Source of the DNA: Longimicrobiales bacterium
GTDB lineage: Bacteria; Gemmatimonadota; Gemmatimonadetes; Longimicrobiales; Gaopeijiaceae
NCBI GenBank assembly: GCA_028278645.1
Contig: JANQDZ010000013.1
Span: 28,858 to 92,857 of the forward strand
Reading direction: 5' to 3'
Length of the DNA stretch: 64,000 nt
In this document: in pieces, positions 35,599 to 44,486 of the stretch
Layout: each line of letters starts with the position of its first letter
How positions within the stretch are numbered: position 1 is the first letter of the stretch
Notes under the pieces: generated by a model
The model's database searches: none
Told to the model about the DNA's origin: nothing
The model's input: only the letters and a program-made list of their open reading frames with translations
Made by a program: the position numbers and the translations under genes

Positions 35599-37851
35599 TT
35601 AGAACACCCAGGCAAATCCCAGGATCAGTGCCCCGTACCGGTAGTCGGAAGCGCCGGTGTTAGAACTCTGGAGTCCCGCGGAAGAATATCCCCCCGACAG
35701 CGAGACTTCCCGGCCAGGGGCGACCCGGTAAGAAACCCGGGCGGAGGTCCGGACCGCAGTTTCATAGCTCCCGGTTGAATAGATCTTCTGCGCCCCCGGG
35801 GAAAGTTCCAGGAGAAGCGCCCAAGGACCGGTTTCCCAGAGTCCTTTCGCCATCAACTCCGTGAGTCCGAAATAATCCGGATCGAAGTAGAACTCATCCA
35901 GGTCCTTGTCGAACCGGAAGTACCTGTGGCTCATGCCCAGCGTCCAGCCACCGATCATCCTCCGATTCGCCTGTAGTGTCAGATGGAGCCGCTGGTTCTT
36001 TTCGGATCCCTCGTAGCTTCCGACCCCCAGCGATCCAGAGACCTGCCAGGTGGGCGATGGTGCCCACCGGCCCGACATCTCGGCCATGGAGACCTGAATC
36101 CCCTGTTCCACCAATCGGGCGGTGACATCCAGAGGCTGGCGGCTGAGTCGGAGAGAGCCACCCACCCGGTAGCGCCCAGGAGAGTCAACGCCGGCTCTCA
36201 CCGAGGTGAAGGCGGTCTCTTCAGCGGCGTCGGTGCGGGTCCCGCCCAGACCTCCTGAAAAAGTCCACCCGGGATGGAGCTGGTAGGAGGCCGTCACGTT
36301 CACCCCCCAGGAGTCCCTGGAGAGATCGACATCTGTTTGCTCGAGGACCCGGGTGTAGGCCTCCGCACGAACGGCCAGGTTGGTCCCTGGACTCCACCGA
36401 CCCGTGACCCGGGCTGTGGTCATGGCGTTCTTGTCGGAATCACCCTCCCTGATGACGTAGGCGTCGGCCCTCGGCCCCCTCGAGGCACGGATCCACTTCA
36501 GCTGCTCGACCAGGTCAGGACTTCCTCTCTGTTCGTCGCTGGCCTCCTCCAAGACCATCATTGCTGGGCCGGTTCTCCCCTGCCAGCGAAGGTTCTGGAT
36601 CAGGCCCACCCTGGATACGAGATCGGTGGGTGAAGCTTCGAGGATCGAACGCCATGCTTCCTCTCCTTCCGGCAACTTGCCTGCCCAGGTGAGGGCCCTG
36701 GCTAACCCCCTCTTCCCCTCCAGGTTGTCCGGATGATCATTGAGGATGCCTCGGTAGCGGACCTCAGCCTCATCCAGCTCCCCGGAGAAGGCCACAATCC
36801 GGGCCAACTCCAGCCTGGCTTCCAGATTGTCCGGGTTAAAGGCCAGGATGCTATCGTATGCCGCCCGGGATTCCCCTAACCGCCGAGCGTTGCCGAGGAT
36901 CCTCGCCTGGGCCAGGAGTAGGCCCGTGGGATCCTGGGAGATCCCGACCAGATCTTCATAATCGGCAAGGGCCGCCGAGTGCATTCCAGCCCATGACCGG
37001 AACTGGGCCCTGGCCTCCAGCGCCTGGGGTTGCCCAGGGTGGTCAGCCAGGATGCCATCAACGGCCGTGAGGGCCGCCCCCAGATCTCCGCTCCACGCCA
37101 CGACCCGGGCTCTTGCCACCCGGGCATCCAGATTGGTGGGCTCCAGAGAGAGTAGGCGATCGAACAAACCGAGAGCTTTGTCATATCGGTTCTCCCAGGC
37201 TGTCATCAGAGCCAGCCGATGCAACGCCACGCCGTCCGTCGAATCCGCTTCCAGGATCGCCCCATAGAGCCGGGCCGCCGTTTCCGTATCCCCCCTTGCC
37301 CAGGCCTCCGCAGCACCGCGGGAATCGACGGCGCCGGGGGTTTCAGTTTCAACCTCCTCCTCGGGATCACCCGCCGTGTCCGTGCGAGGAGGAGGCCTCA
37401 TCTCTCTCGGGAGGCGTTCGAGGTATTCCAGTGCCGTTTCGTTTCCGGGCTCCAGGGCCTCGACCGCAGAAAAAAAGCGACTGACCTCGGAGAGCTCCCC
37501 GCGGCGCCAGGCGAGAATGCCCAGCCCCACAAGCACATCGACGTTTGTAGAATCCACCACCAGCAGGGTTTCCAGCAGGGATCTGGCTTCCTCGTCTTCC
37601 CCACTTCTCAGCGCGACATAGCCCAGGCCGATCCTGGCCCCTAGATGGTCCCGGCACCGATCGATGGCTCGTACAAACAACACCCGCGCCTGGTCCAGAT
37701 CCCCGGACCGCAGAGAGGTCCACCCCTCCGCCGTCGCGGGATTCCCGGCTGCGGGACACCGCTCCTGCCCTGAAGTTCTCGCAGGGAGGAACAGGATAGC
37801 CGTCGCGACGGTGAGGGCCATCGACGCTTTGAGCCGGAGACGTGGGGGCAT
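35599..37851 (-). CDS. TPR-repeat YaiO-type outer-membrane barrel protein
   Basis: A 750-residue exported protein. It has a signal peptide (about 1-28, ending TSGQ), then about 10 TPR-like helical repeats (about 30-450; the A-W-S-G-x-L-x-x-A and D-x-x-N-L-x-A pattern recurs), then a YaiO-family beta barrel (about 480-750) ending in the aromatic FAWVF. YaiO proteins are outer-membrane; the TPR half would face the periplasm and could bind partners or glycans. It starts one base after the MoeB/rhodanese stop, so the two genes form an operon. Confidence 0.88.
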   Translation of the reverse strand: MPPRLRLKASMALTVATAILFLPARTSGQERCPAAGNPATAEGWTSLRSGDLDQARVLFVRAIDRCRDHLGARIGLGYVALRSGEDEEARSLLETLLVVDSTNVDVLVGLGILAWRRGELSEVSRFFSAVEALEPGNETALEYLERLPREMRPPPRTDTAGDPEEEVETETPGAVDSRGAAEAWARGDTETAARLYGAILEADSTDGVALHRLALMTAWENRYDKALGLFDRLLSLEPTNLDARVARARVVAWSGDLGAALTAVDGILADHPGQPQALEARAQFRSWAGMHSAALADYEDLVGISQDPTGLLLAQARILGNARRLGESRAAYDSILAFNPDNLEARLELARIVAFSGELDEAEVRYRGILNDHPDNLEGKRGLARALTWAGKLPEGEEAWRSILEASPTDLVSRVGLIQNLRWQGRTGPAMMVLEEASDEQRGSPDLVEQLKWIRASRGPRADAYVIREGDSDKNAMTTARVTGRWSPGTNLAVRAEAYTRVLEQTDVDLSRDSWGVNVTASYQLHPGWTFSGGLGGTRTDAAEETAFTSVRAGVDSPGRYRVGGSLRLSRQPLDVTARLVEQGIQVSMAEMSGRWAPSPTWQVSGSLGVGSYEGSEKNQRLHLTLQANRRMIGGWTLGMSHRYFRFDKDLDEFYFDPDYFGLTELMAKGLWETGPWALLLELSPGAQKIYSTGSYETAVRTSARVSYRVAPGREVSLSGGYSSAGLQSSNTGASDYRYGALILGFAWVF

Positions 37852-37852
37852 G

Positions 37853-39064
37853 TCAGTACCTTGGAAGGTCGGGCTCTATCTCTTCAACCCAAGCGAGATA
37901 GCCCCCTTTGAGGTTGAGGACGTCCGTGAAGCCGTTCTCCATGAGCTGTTGGACGATCAGCGCGCTCCGGACACCCACATGACAATAGACCGCGATGGGA
38001 CGATCCGTGGGAAGTTCATCGATGCGTCCCCAGACTTCGGCGTAGGGGACAAGGACAGCCCCTTCGTGACCCAGATTCCCTATTTCCCACTCATACCGCT
38101 CACGGACGTCCAGGAGGAAGGGCCTGGGCTCGTCCTTCAAGCGGTCCTCCAACTCGGCGACTGTGACCTGAGGCACAGGTTTCCGAATGGCAGCGGCCGT
38201 GTCCGGCTCAATCCCGCAGAACAGGTCATAGTCCACCAGCTCCGTCAGGGTGGGCTCCTCGCCACAAACAGCGCACCCAGGGTCGGCTCGTAGACGGACC
38301 TCCCTGAAAGAAAGGTCCAATGCGTCGAAGATCAGAAGCCTTCCGGCCAGGCCGGTCCCGACTCCCAGGATCATCTTGATGGCCTCCGCAGCTTGGATGG
38401 AGCCGATGATCCCGGGTAGGACGCCCAAAACTCCAGCCTCGGCGCAGCTGGGGACGAGACCCGGAGGAGGGGGCTCTCGGAACAGACAGCGGTAACAGGG
38501 AGCGTCGCCGACCCCGAAGACCGATGCCTGTCCTTCCCACCGGTCTACGGCGCCATACACAAACGGCTTGCCCAACAGGACACAGGCATCATTCACCAGG
38601 TACCTGGTGGGAAAGTTGTCACTCCCGTCCACGACCAGGTCGTACCCGCTTACGATCTCCAACGCGTTGTCTGACGTGAGCCGTGCCCTGTGACCCACTA
38701 CCTCCACGTTGGGGTTGATGTCCCAAAGACGGTCACGAGCCGAATCCACTTTGTATTGGCCGAGCTGGGAAATCCCGTGGAGGACCTGACGCTGGAGGTT
38801 GGAGAGGTCCACCAGGTCCGGATCCACCAATCCCAGGGTCCCTACTCCGGCGGCACAGAGATAAGAGGCCACAGGGGATCCCAACCCCCCTGCACCCACC
38901 AAGAGGACCTTCGCCTCTGCCAGGGCCCGCTGTCCGTCGGGGCCCACATGGGGAAGGACAAAATGCCGAGCGTACCGGAGGAGGTCCTCCCTCTGGAACC
39001 CGGCATAGGCCGAATCCGGAGTCTTGGGGGAACCGTTGGGCGTGTGTGCCGTAGAGTCGCTCAT
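37853..39064 (-). CDS. MoeB/ThiF-type sulfur-carrier adenylyltransferase with rhodanese domain
   Basis: An E1-like enzyme of about 403 residues that adenylates the C-terminus of a ubiquitin-like sulfur carrier (MoaD, ThiS or CysO type) and a C-terminal rhodanese that supplies sulfur. The ATP site VGAGGLGSPVASYL, the SDNFPTRYLVND segment, zinc pairs CYRC and CAVC, and the rhodanese loop VYCHVGVRSA (active cysteine) are visible. This is the MoeZ/ThiF-rhodanese architecture. I chose ATG 39064; longer in-frame starts up to 39148 overlap the blaI promoter and add unconserved sequence. The carrier protein is not encoded nearby. Confidence 0.92.
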   Translation of the reverse strand: MSDSTAHTPNGSPKTPDSAYAGFQREDLLRYARHFVLPHVGPDGQRALAEAKVLLVGAGGLGSPVASYLCAAGVGTLGLVDPDLVDLSNLQRQVLHGISQLGQYKVDSARDRLWDINPNVEVVGHRARLTSDNALEIVSGYDLVVDGSDNFPTRYLVNDACVLLGKPFVYGAVDRWEGQASVFGVGDAPCYRCLFREPPPPGLVPSCAEAGVLGVLPGIIGSIQAAEAIKMILGVGTGLAGRLLIFDALDLSFREVRLRADPGCAVCGEEPTLTELVDYDLFCGIEPDTAAAIRKPVPQVTVAELEDRLKDEPRPFLLDVRERYEWEIGNLGHEGAVLVPYAEVWGRIDELPTDRPIAVYCHVGVRSALIVQQLMENGFTDVLNLKGGYLAWVEEIEPDLPRY

Positions 39065-39113
39065 GTCTGGTGAAATGAAACCCTCGATGCTGTAAAAGGT
39101 CCCTGGGAATCTT

Positions 39114-39177
39114 TCTACGAAAGTTTTCGTTGACAACATGGTCCCCACCGATTACTATCTACGAAGAAATTCGTAGA
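39114..39177 (+). promoter_or_regulatory. blaI promoter flanked by two 20-bp operators
   Basis: TTGACA (39130-39135) and TACTAT (39153-39158) form a near-consensus promoter with a 17-base spacer. Two 20-bp dyads with identical geometry surround it. Operator 1 (39158-39177) is TCTACGAA-GAAA-TTCGTAGA, with perfect 8-bp arms. Operator 2 (39114-39133) has TCTACGAA and TTCGTTGA arms, with one mismatch. Centres are 44 bp apart. Operator 1 overlaps the -10 end and likely start point, and operator 2 overlaps the -35. This fits autorepression by the BlaI-family protein encoded 26 bases downstream. Operator 2 also lies just upstream of the divergent MoeB-type gene. Confidence 0.78.
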
Positions 39178-39202
39178 CACCCCCTTCCCGAGGAAACCGA
39201 AC

Positions 39203-39580
39203 GTGGATGAGCCAGTCTTCACCGGGCGAGAGTTGGACATCATGAGTGTCCTTTGGCGGACGGGATCCGGCTCCGTTGCGGAAGTTCGGGAAGCTCTTGG
39301 GGAATCGGTCGCCTATACCACAGTTCTCAAGATCCTTCAGATCCTGGAGGAAAAAGGCGCCGTACGCCACGAATCGGAAGGCCGGGCGTACCGGTACTTT
39401 CCCCTGGTGGACCCGGGTGCGGCCGGCGACAGCGCCCTTTCCAAGATCCTGGAAAAGATCTTCGCCGGGTCGGCTGAAATGCTCCTGACACAGCTGGTGT
39501 CCGACCGGGAGATCTCTCCGGACGAGTTGGCCCGGATGCGGAAGCTCCTGGACGACATTTCGGAGGAGGATGAGTCATGA
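39203..39580 (+). CDS. BlaI/MecI/CopY-family repressor
   Basis: A 125-residue winged-helix repressor. The N-terminal domain has FTGRELDIMSVLWRTGSGSVAEVREALG and TTVLKILQILEEKGAV, the typical BlaI/MecI DNA-binding layout, followed by the KGRA-like ESEGRAYRYFPLV wing. The C-terminal dimerisation helices include the LVSDREISPDELARMRKLLDDI segment. BlaI is cleaved by the partner sensor protease to relieve repression. The GTG start has GAGGAAA 8 bases upstream. The stop overlaps the M56 start as ATGA, so the pair is coupled. Confidence 0.92.
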   Translation: MDEPVFTGRELDIMSVLWRTGSGSVAEVREALGESVAYTTVLKILQILEEKGAVRHESEGRAYRYFPLVDPGAAGDSALSKILEKIFAGSAEMLLTQLVSDREISPDELARMRKLLDDISEEDES

Positions 39581-40908
39581 CCATGGCCCTGATCGTCTAC
39601 GGGATCACCGTCTCCGTCCTGCTGGCCTCGGCATGCTACTTCCTGGACCGGGGTCTCAGGAGCCTGAAACGCCCCACACGCTGGGTTTGGGTAACCGGCT
39701 CGCTGGTGGCAGCGGGCGCTCCCTTTGCATCCGTCCTGTTGGCCCGGGGGCCTCAGCCTCTCCCTGCTCAGACTTCCCTCCCCTCCGAGTTTCTGTACGA
39801 AGTCGTGGGAGGGATGGCCCTGGAGCCGACTGGCCTCGGGAATCTGGCCTCGTCCATCGACCAATGGCTGCTCCCAATCTGGCTCCTGGCTTCGGGTTCG
39901 ATTTTCCTTATCGGAGTCGGCACATGGGCCCGATTGAACCGAGCCGCCAGAGGGTGGGATAGCGAAACCCACGGGTCCGAAGAGGTCCTGGTCTCGGACG
40001 GCCTGGGGCCGGCGGTTTTTGGCCTTTTGAGGCCTCGGATCGTCCTCCCCCGATGGACGCTGGAACTCACCCAGGAGAAGCGAGAGTTGATCCTCCTTCA
40101 CGAGATAGAACACAAAGCCGCCCGAGATCCAGCCACCCTGGTCTGGGGGTTCCTTCTGGCAACACTGGCGCCATGGAACCCGGCTCTCTGGTGGATGGCC
40201 CGACGCCTCCATCTGGCGGTCGAGGGTGATTGTGACGCTCGGGTGCTGGCCCGAGGCGTTTCCCCGAAGCGGTACGGAAAACTCCTCTTGGAGGTGGCTT
40301 CCAGTAGCAGGCCCCTGTCAGCCTTTTCTCCGGCCCTGGCTGAAGGCGGGGACACGAACCTTGAAAGGAGATTGCTGATGATTCGAGAAACCGTTCGACG
40401 AAAGAGTATCCCGGCCGCGTTGGCGACGATGGTCTTCAGTGCGGGATTTGTTTCACTGGCGTGCGAAACCCCTACACCGCCACCCGCGGTCGAACCGGAC
40501 CTCAGGATCGAGACCGCACCGGCCTCCGCAGCGGCCCACACTCTCTCAGGGGTTGAGGCGGGTTACCACCTCGTTCGGGCTACCGAAGACGGCGTGGAGT
40601 ACGTCCGCTCGGTTGACCCAGGAGAGCTGGACCTGGTCAATGAGGATCCGGATAACGTCTCACTAACGTTCCTGGAAAAGGAGGCTCCGGTGGAGTCCTC
40701 ACGCAGGGTCGTGGTCAACGAAGACGATTCCGCCGGCCTCCGACCCTTGATCGTCGTAGACGGCGTGATCGTTTCCGACCCGAGTTTCAGGGAGAGCCTC
40801 ACCCCGGAAATGATCGATCGGATCGAGGTCATCAAGGGTCCGGCCGCCGCCCAGTTGTACGGTGAACGGGCCGCCGGAGGAGTAATCAAGATCTTCACTA
40901 AACACTGA
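39577..40908 (+). CDS. BlaR1-type M56 sensor metalloprotease with C-terminal TonB-plug-like domain
   Basis: A 443-residue membrane protein. Helices lie at about 1-22, 33-55 and 98-118. The cytoplasmic zinc protease is seen at LLHEIEHKAARDP, where HEIEH is 175-179. A further helix (SIPAALATMVFSAGFVSLAC, about 271-290) leads to a periplasmic tail. Instead of a penicillin-binding sensor domain, the tail has a linker and then a segment with IVVDGVIVSDPSFRES, MIDRIEVIKGPAAAQLY and AAGGVIKIFTKH, which is the TonB-dependent-receptor plug pattern without a barrel. It is probably the signal input for the BlaI partner. The ATGA overlap supports co-translation. Confidence 0.9.
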   Translation: MTMALIVYGITVSVLLASACYFLDRGLRSLKRPTRWVWVTGSLVAAGAPFASVLLARGPQPLPAQTSLPSEFLYEVVGGMALEPTGLGNLASSIDQWLLPIWLLASGSIFLIGVGTWARLNRAARGWDSETHGSEEVLVSDGLGPAVFGLLRPRIVLPRWTLELTQEKRELILLHEIEHKAARDPATLVWGFLLATLAPWNPALWWMARRLHLAVEGDCDARVLARGVSPKRYGKLLLEVASSSRPLSAFSPALAEGGDTNLERRLLMIRETVRRKSIPAALATMVFSAGFVSLACETPTPPPAVEPDLRIETAPASAAAHTLSGVEAGYHLVRATEDGVEYVRSVDPGELDLVNEDPDNVSLTFLEKEAPVESSRRVVVNEDDSAGLRPLIVVDGVIVSDPSFRESLTPEMIDRIEVIKGPAAAQLYGERAAGGVIKIFTKH

Positions 40909-40919
40909 TCCGGTTCCTT

Positions 40920-43184
40920 TCAGCGGCTTTCCTCCACATCTGAATAGGCCAACCTTCCTCCTCGGGCGGTGACCAGAAAGGCCTCGGCTTCAGCTAACAA
41001 CGCCTCCACCTGACTCTCCGTCGCACCGTCCCAGCGCGTCAGGATGTCCGCCGCCTGAACCGCGGTCAGGTAAAAGTACCAGGGGATATTCAGCGTGGAT
41101 TTATCCGCCCATACGGTCCGGTCTTTCAGCCCCCGGTAGGAATAGACGGTATCCAGGAGGGCCACGGTCCTCTCCACGTCCCACCAGTCCTCCCCATATC
41201 CAGGAGAGCTTTGGATCAGGCCAGGCTCCGGATCGGCGGTCAGGTCCCGGGGTATCAGCTTCGCGGCCAACCCGTGGCGAACCGTCCACGGCTCCAAGCC
41301 GAGCCGGCCCAGGATGCCCGATGGCGTTGCGAAGTAGATAGGACGTTCATCGAAGCTGGCAATGATCATGGCCAACGTGAGCTGGTCCCCCCTGTCCAGG
41401 TAATGGTTGGGGGGATACTGGACCCCCACCGGGCCCAGGGGGATGGTCATGGACTCAGCGAAGGATCCTCCGACGATCTGATCCATCTCCTGGCCGGAGA
41501 GAGTGATAATGGGCTCCGGAGGCGGCTCGGGTGGGGGTTCATAGATGCCTCCACCCTGTTCCGGCCGGAAGGGCCGCTGGCGGTCCGGACTGGTGAGCTC
41601 CTGGAGTTGTCTGGGATACCAAGGAGTGTAGAGGTACTGGCCCACAACCACCGTCACGTCCTGTCGAATCCCCTCGACCTCCTGGATATACCATAGGGGA
41701 AAGGTGTCGTTGTCCCCGTTGGTAAAGATGATCCCGTATGGCTCAACGCTCATGAGCAAATCATAGGCCCAATCCCGCGTGGCGTAGTCGTCCGCCCTCG
41801 ATGCCCATACCCAGTTTGAGCCGAGGGGAATAAAAGCCACGAGCAAGACGGGTGTCGCCATGAGCTGAGGTCTTGCCACCGAGAGGCTTTCGGACACCCG
41901 GAGCCAGGCGCCCGTGAGGCCCATGCCCGCCAGGATGCCCCAGAGCCCGAAGCTGGCTATGAAGAAGTAGTCTCTTTCCCTCACTTCGTGGAGTTCCCTC
42001 GGTTGGATCTCGGGAGCCAAGGAATACCCGTATTTGAAGTTCAGGTAGAAGACCAGGCCCAGCGTTAACGTCACGGCCAAGCCACCCAAGAGGAGGAACG
42101 CCCCCCTATCGGTCTTGAACACCATCCAAAGACCCCAAAGCCCCAACACGAAGAACACCAGCGTAATAGGGTTCCTCCCACTCCTGGGCTGCTCCGACGG
42201 ATCCAACCCCCTGGCCCACTGCCAGTCGAAGTACTGGAGGTAATTGAGGAGTTGGGATTCGAACGGGGCCTGTCGGTCCGAGAGCGCGGGTTTTTGGTAT
42301 TGGAACCGGGAAAGGACCAGGGCAAGGTTCTCACATCCGCTCTGGCCGTTCGTGAACACGGCTACGGCGGCCTCGACAACTCCGTTGCAGGTCGGATCAC
42401 CCTCGTTGATGACCGGGTCCTGGGCGGCTCTGATCGGAAGGAAAAAGTTGAAGGACACTCCGATGAGAATCAGAGGGACGACCCGTATCAGGAACTTCCG
42501 GCTGAACAGGACGGCTGGGCCCACCAGCAACACGAAGAGGCCCAGGGCTGGGAGGGGAAGGACGGACATCAGGTGGTTCGTCGATCCCAGGGCGATCAGG
42601 TAAATCGCCGCCAAAAGGCATCTCAGGCCGCGGTCCTGATCTCTGAGGTCCATCCATCGGAGGGACAGCCAGACCACCGCCGCGATGACCGCAACGCTGA
42701 TGGTGTAGACCTTCTCATTCACCGTGGATTGGTTCCAAACGGTGAAGGCCGTGGCAGAGAGGAGCACCGACACTCCGGCTCCCACCAGAGGCGTCCATAC
42801 CGAAGCGGCGAAGCCGTTCCCCTCCGACCGCTTCTTCCGACCCTCCCCTACCCGCATGAAGCCCCACAAAAGCCGATGGACGACGAGGAAGTAGAAGCCG
42901 GCGGCAGCCGCGCTGGTGGCTGCGGCGAGGAGATTCAAACGTACGGCCACCGACAGTCCCGTCGGCGCCAAGAGGACGCTCCAGACCCTCCCCAGCGCGA
43001 CGAACAGCGGATTCCCCGGCGGATGAGGAATGCCGAGGATATGGGCCGTGGCGATATACTCGCTGGTGTCCCACATGGCCGTGGATGGCGAGAGGGTCAG
43101 GACATAGAGGAGGAAAACTCCCAGCCCGGCTCCAAAACCCCATCGAAAAGGTGGTTTGTATTCGGTCATCCAGATCAGGTCCAT
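40920..43184 (-). CDS. DUF2723 (TMEM260-like) GT-C membrane protein
   Basis: A 754-residue polytopic protein with about 12 helices, then a soluble periplasmic C-terminal part from about 490. The start is followed by the signature region SPSTAMWDTSEYIATAHILGIPHPPGNPLF, where the D-x-x-E and the IPHPPG loop are hallmarks of the DUF2723/TMEM260 family. TMEM260 is an O-mannosyltransferase; bacterial members are presumed GT-C glycosyltransferases. The C-terminal half includes IIFTNGDNDTFPLWYIQEVEG and DERPIYFAT, both family features. It is 12 bases downstream of the aminotransferase, likely same operon. Confidence 0.9.
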   Translation of the reverse strand: MDLIWMTEYKPPFRWGFGAGLGVFLLYVLTLSPSTAMWDTSEYIATAHILGIPHPPGNPLFVALGRVWSVLLAPTGLSVAVRLNLLAAATSAAAAGFYFLVVHRLLWGFMRVGEGRKKRSEGNGFAASVWTPLVGAGVSVLLSATAFTVWNQSTVNEKVYTISVAVIAAVVWLSLRWMDLRDQDRGLRCLLAAIYLIALGSTNHLMSVLPLPALGLFVLLVGPAVLFSRKFLIRVVPLILIGVSFNFFLPIRAAQDPVINEGDPTCNGVVEAAVAVFTNGQSGCENLALVLSRFQYQKPALSDRQAPFESQLLNYLQYFDWQWARGLDPSEQPRSGRNPITLVFFVLGLWGLWMVFKTDRGAFLLLGGLAVTLTLGLVFYLNFKYGYSLAPEIQPRELHEVRERDYFFIASFGLWGILAGMGLTGAWLRVSESLSVARPQLMATPVLLVAFIPLGSNWVWASRADDYATRDWAYDLLMSVEPYGIIFTNGDNDTFPLWYIQEVEGIRQDVTVVVGQYLYTPWYPRQLQELTSPDRQRPFRPEQGGGIYEPPPEPPPEPIITLSGQEMDQIVGGSFAESMTIPLGPVGVQYPPNHYLDRGDQLTLAMIIASFDERPIYFATPSGILGRLGLEPWTVRHGLAAKLIPRDLTADPEPGLIQSSPGYGEDWWDVERTVALLDTVYSYRGLKDRTVWADKSTLNIPWYFYLTAVQAADILTRWDGATESQVEALLAEAEAFLVTARGGRLAYSDVEESR

Positions 43185-43196
43185 TGTGAGAACCGG

Positions 43197-44441
43197 CTAG
43201 GAAAGCCCGTTCCGTCTGACATCGTCCAATAACTCCAGGGCCCGGTCCACTTCCCCGGGAAGGTTGTATATGTGGGTCGAAAGCCGCATCCAGCCGTACT
43301 CGTATTCGGAGATGACTCGAGTTCTGACCGCGGCCGACCGAGCAAGGTGTCTCTGAAGGATGAGAGAATCCACTCCATCCAAGGAGAAAGAGACCATGCC
43401 AGTGGCCAAGTCCTCCTCCACCGGCGACACCACTCTTACACCTGGCATTCCCCTGAGTCCCGCCTCCAGCCGCTGCCGAAGGTACCGGACCCGTCCCTCC
43501 ACCCGGTCCATGCCAATGGCATTCAGGAATTCCACCGCCGCGATCAAGCCGGCCATTCGTGACTCGTCGAAGGTGCCCAGGTGATTGAACCTCTGCGCAC
43601 CCAACTCACGGTCATCCCAACCGCCCGATGCCAGAGTCGGCCAGAGGTTCGACCTCCACTCATCGCCGAGGTAGAGGAGCCCCGAACCCTGGGGAGCCAG
43701 GAGCCACTTGTGCGGGGAGGAGGCGTAGAAGTCCGGATCCCATGAAGCTAAATCGAGCTTTACCATTCCCGGGGGATGGGCGCCGTCGACTACGAGGATG
43801 ATCCCGCGTTCACGACACAGTTCGGCGACCTCCTCGAGAGGAAGCCTGGTTCCGGTGGTGAAGGTGACGTGGGAAAGGGAAAGGACACGGGTTTCCTCCG
43901 AGACCGCGCCCATGATCGTGTCGAGGAGGCTCTCCTGGGTGCTTGCCGGTACCGGCAGGGAGAATACCCGGAGCGGCAGCTCCCTCCGACTGCATACGAC
44001 CTGCCATGGGCAGAGCCCCCCGATGTGCTCATGGTCCGAGGTGAGGATTTCCCCGCCCGGATCCAGGTCCAACCCCTGGGCCACGAAGGACATGGCCTCG
44101 GTCGTATTCCTGGGGAAAACGAGCCCCTCTGGATCAGCCCCGATGAAAGCCCCCACAGACCCCTTCAAGTCATCCCAATCCACTCCGGGGGGGTAGGTGG
44201 ACGCCACCCGCCGGGCATGTTCGTTCACAGCCTCCACCACCACCTCCGGTGACGGCCCCAGGGTGCCGTTGTTCAGATAGATGCGTTCCGGCGGGATGAG
44301 GAACCGGCCCCTCACACGGGACCAGAAATCTTCGTCTTGGGCGTCTCCACCTACCTGAAAATCCCTGGCGAGGCCTTCCAAGGTCCGGGGCCAGGCCAAA
44401 GCGGTACCACCTAAGAGAGAAAGGAAAGCTCTGCGTCTCAT
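43197..44441 (-). CDS. Tat-exported class V PLP aminotransferase
   Basis: A 414-residue PLP enzyme of fold type I, class V (cysteine desulfurase/isopenicillin N epimerase-like group). The N-terminus MRRRAFLSLLGGTALAWP is a twin-arginine signal. Catalytic K245 lies in SPHKWLLAPQGSGLLYL, and VVDGAHPPGMVKLD provides the PLP-contacting aspartate. N-terminal features include YLNNGTLGPSPE. Tat export lets a folded, cofactor-loaded enzyme work in the periplasm. A strong AGGAG site precedes the ATG. It lies 47 bases after a RidA-type lipoprotein gene and 12 before the DUF2723 gene. Reaction is unknown. Confidence 0.9.
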   Translation of the reverse strand: MRRRAFLSLLGGTALAWPRTLEGLARDFQVGGDAQDEDFWSRVRGRFLIPPERIYLNNGTLGPSPEVVVEAVNEHARRVASTYPPGVDWDDLKGSVGAFIGADPEGLVFPRNTTEAMSFVAQGLDLDPGGEILTSDHEHIGGLCPWQVVCSRRELPLRVFSLPVPASTQESLLDTIMGAVSEETRVLSLSHVTFTTGTRLPLEEVAELCRERGIILVVDGAHPPGMVKLDLASWDPDFYASSPHKWLLAPQGSGLLYLGDEWRSNLWPTLASGGWDDRELGAQRFNHLGTFDESRMAGLIAAVEFLNAIGMDRVEGRVRYLRQRLEAGLRGMPGVRVVSPVEEDLATGMVSFSLDGVDSLILQRHLARSAAVRTRVISEYEYGWMRLSTHIYNLPGEVDRALELLDDVRRNGLS

Positions 44442-44486
44442 GGCTGTTTCTCCTGAGGGCAGAGAGGTCCTTCGTTTCTCACCTCT

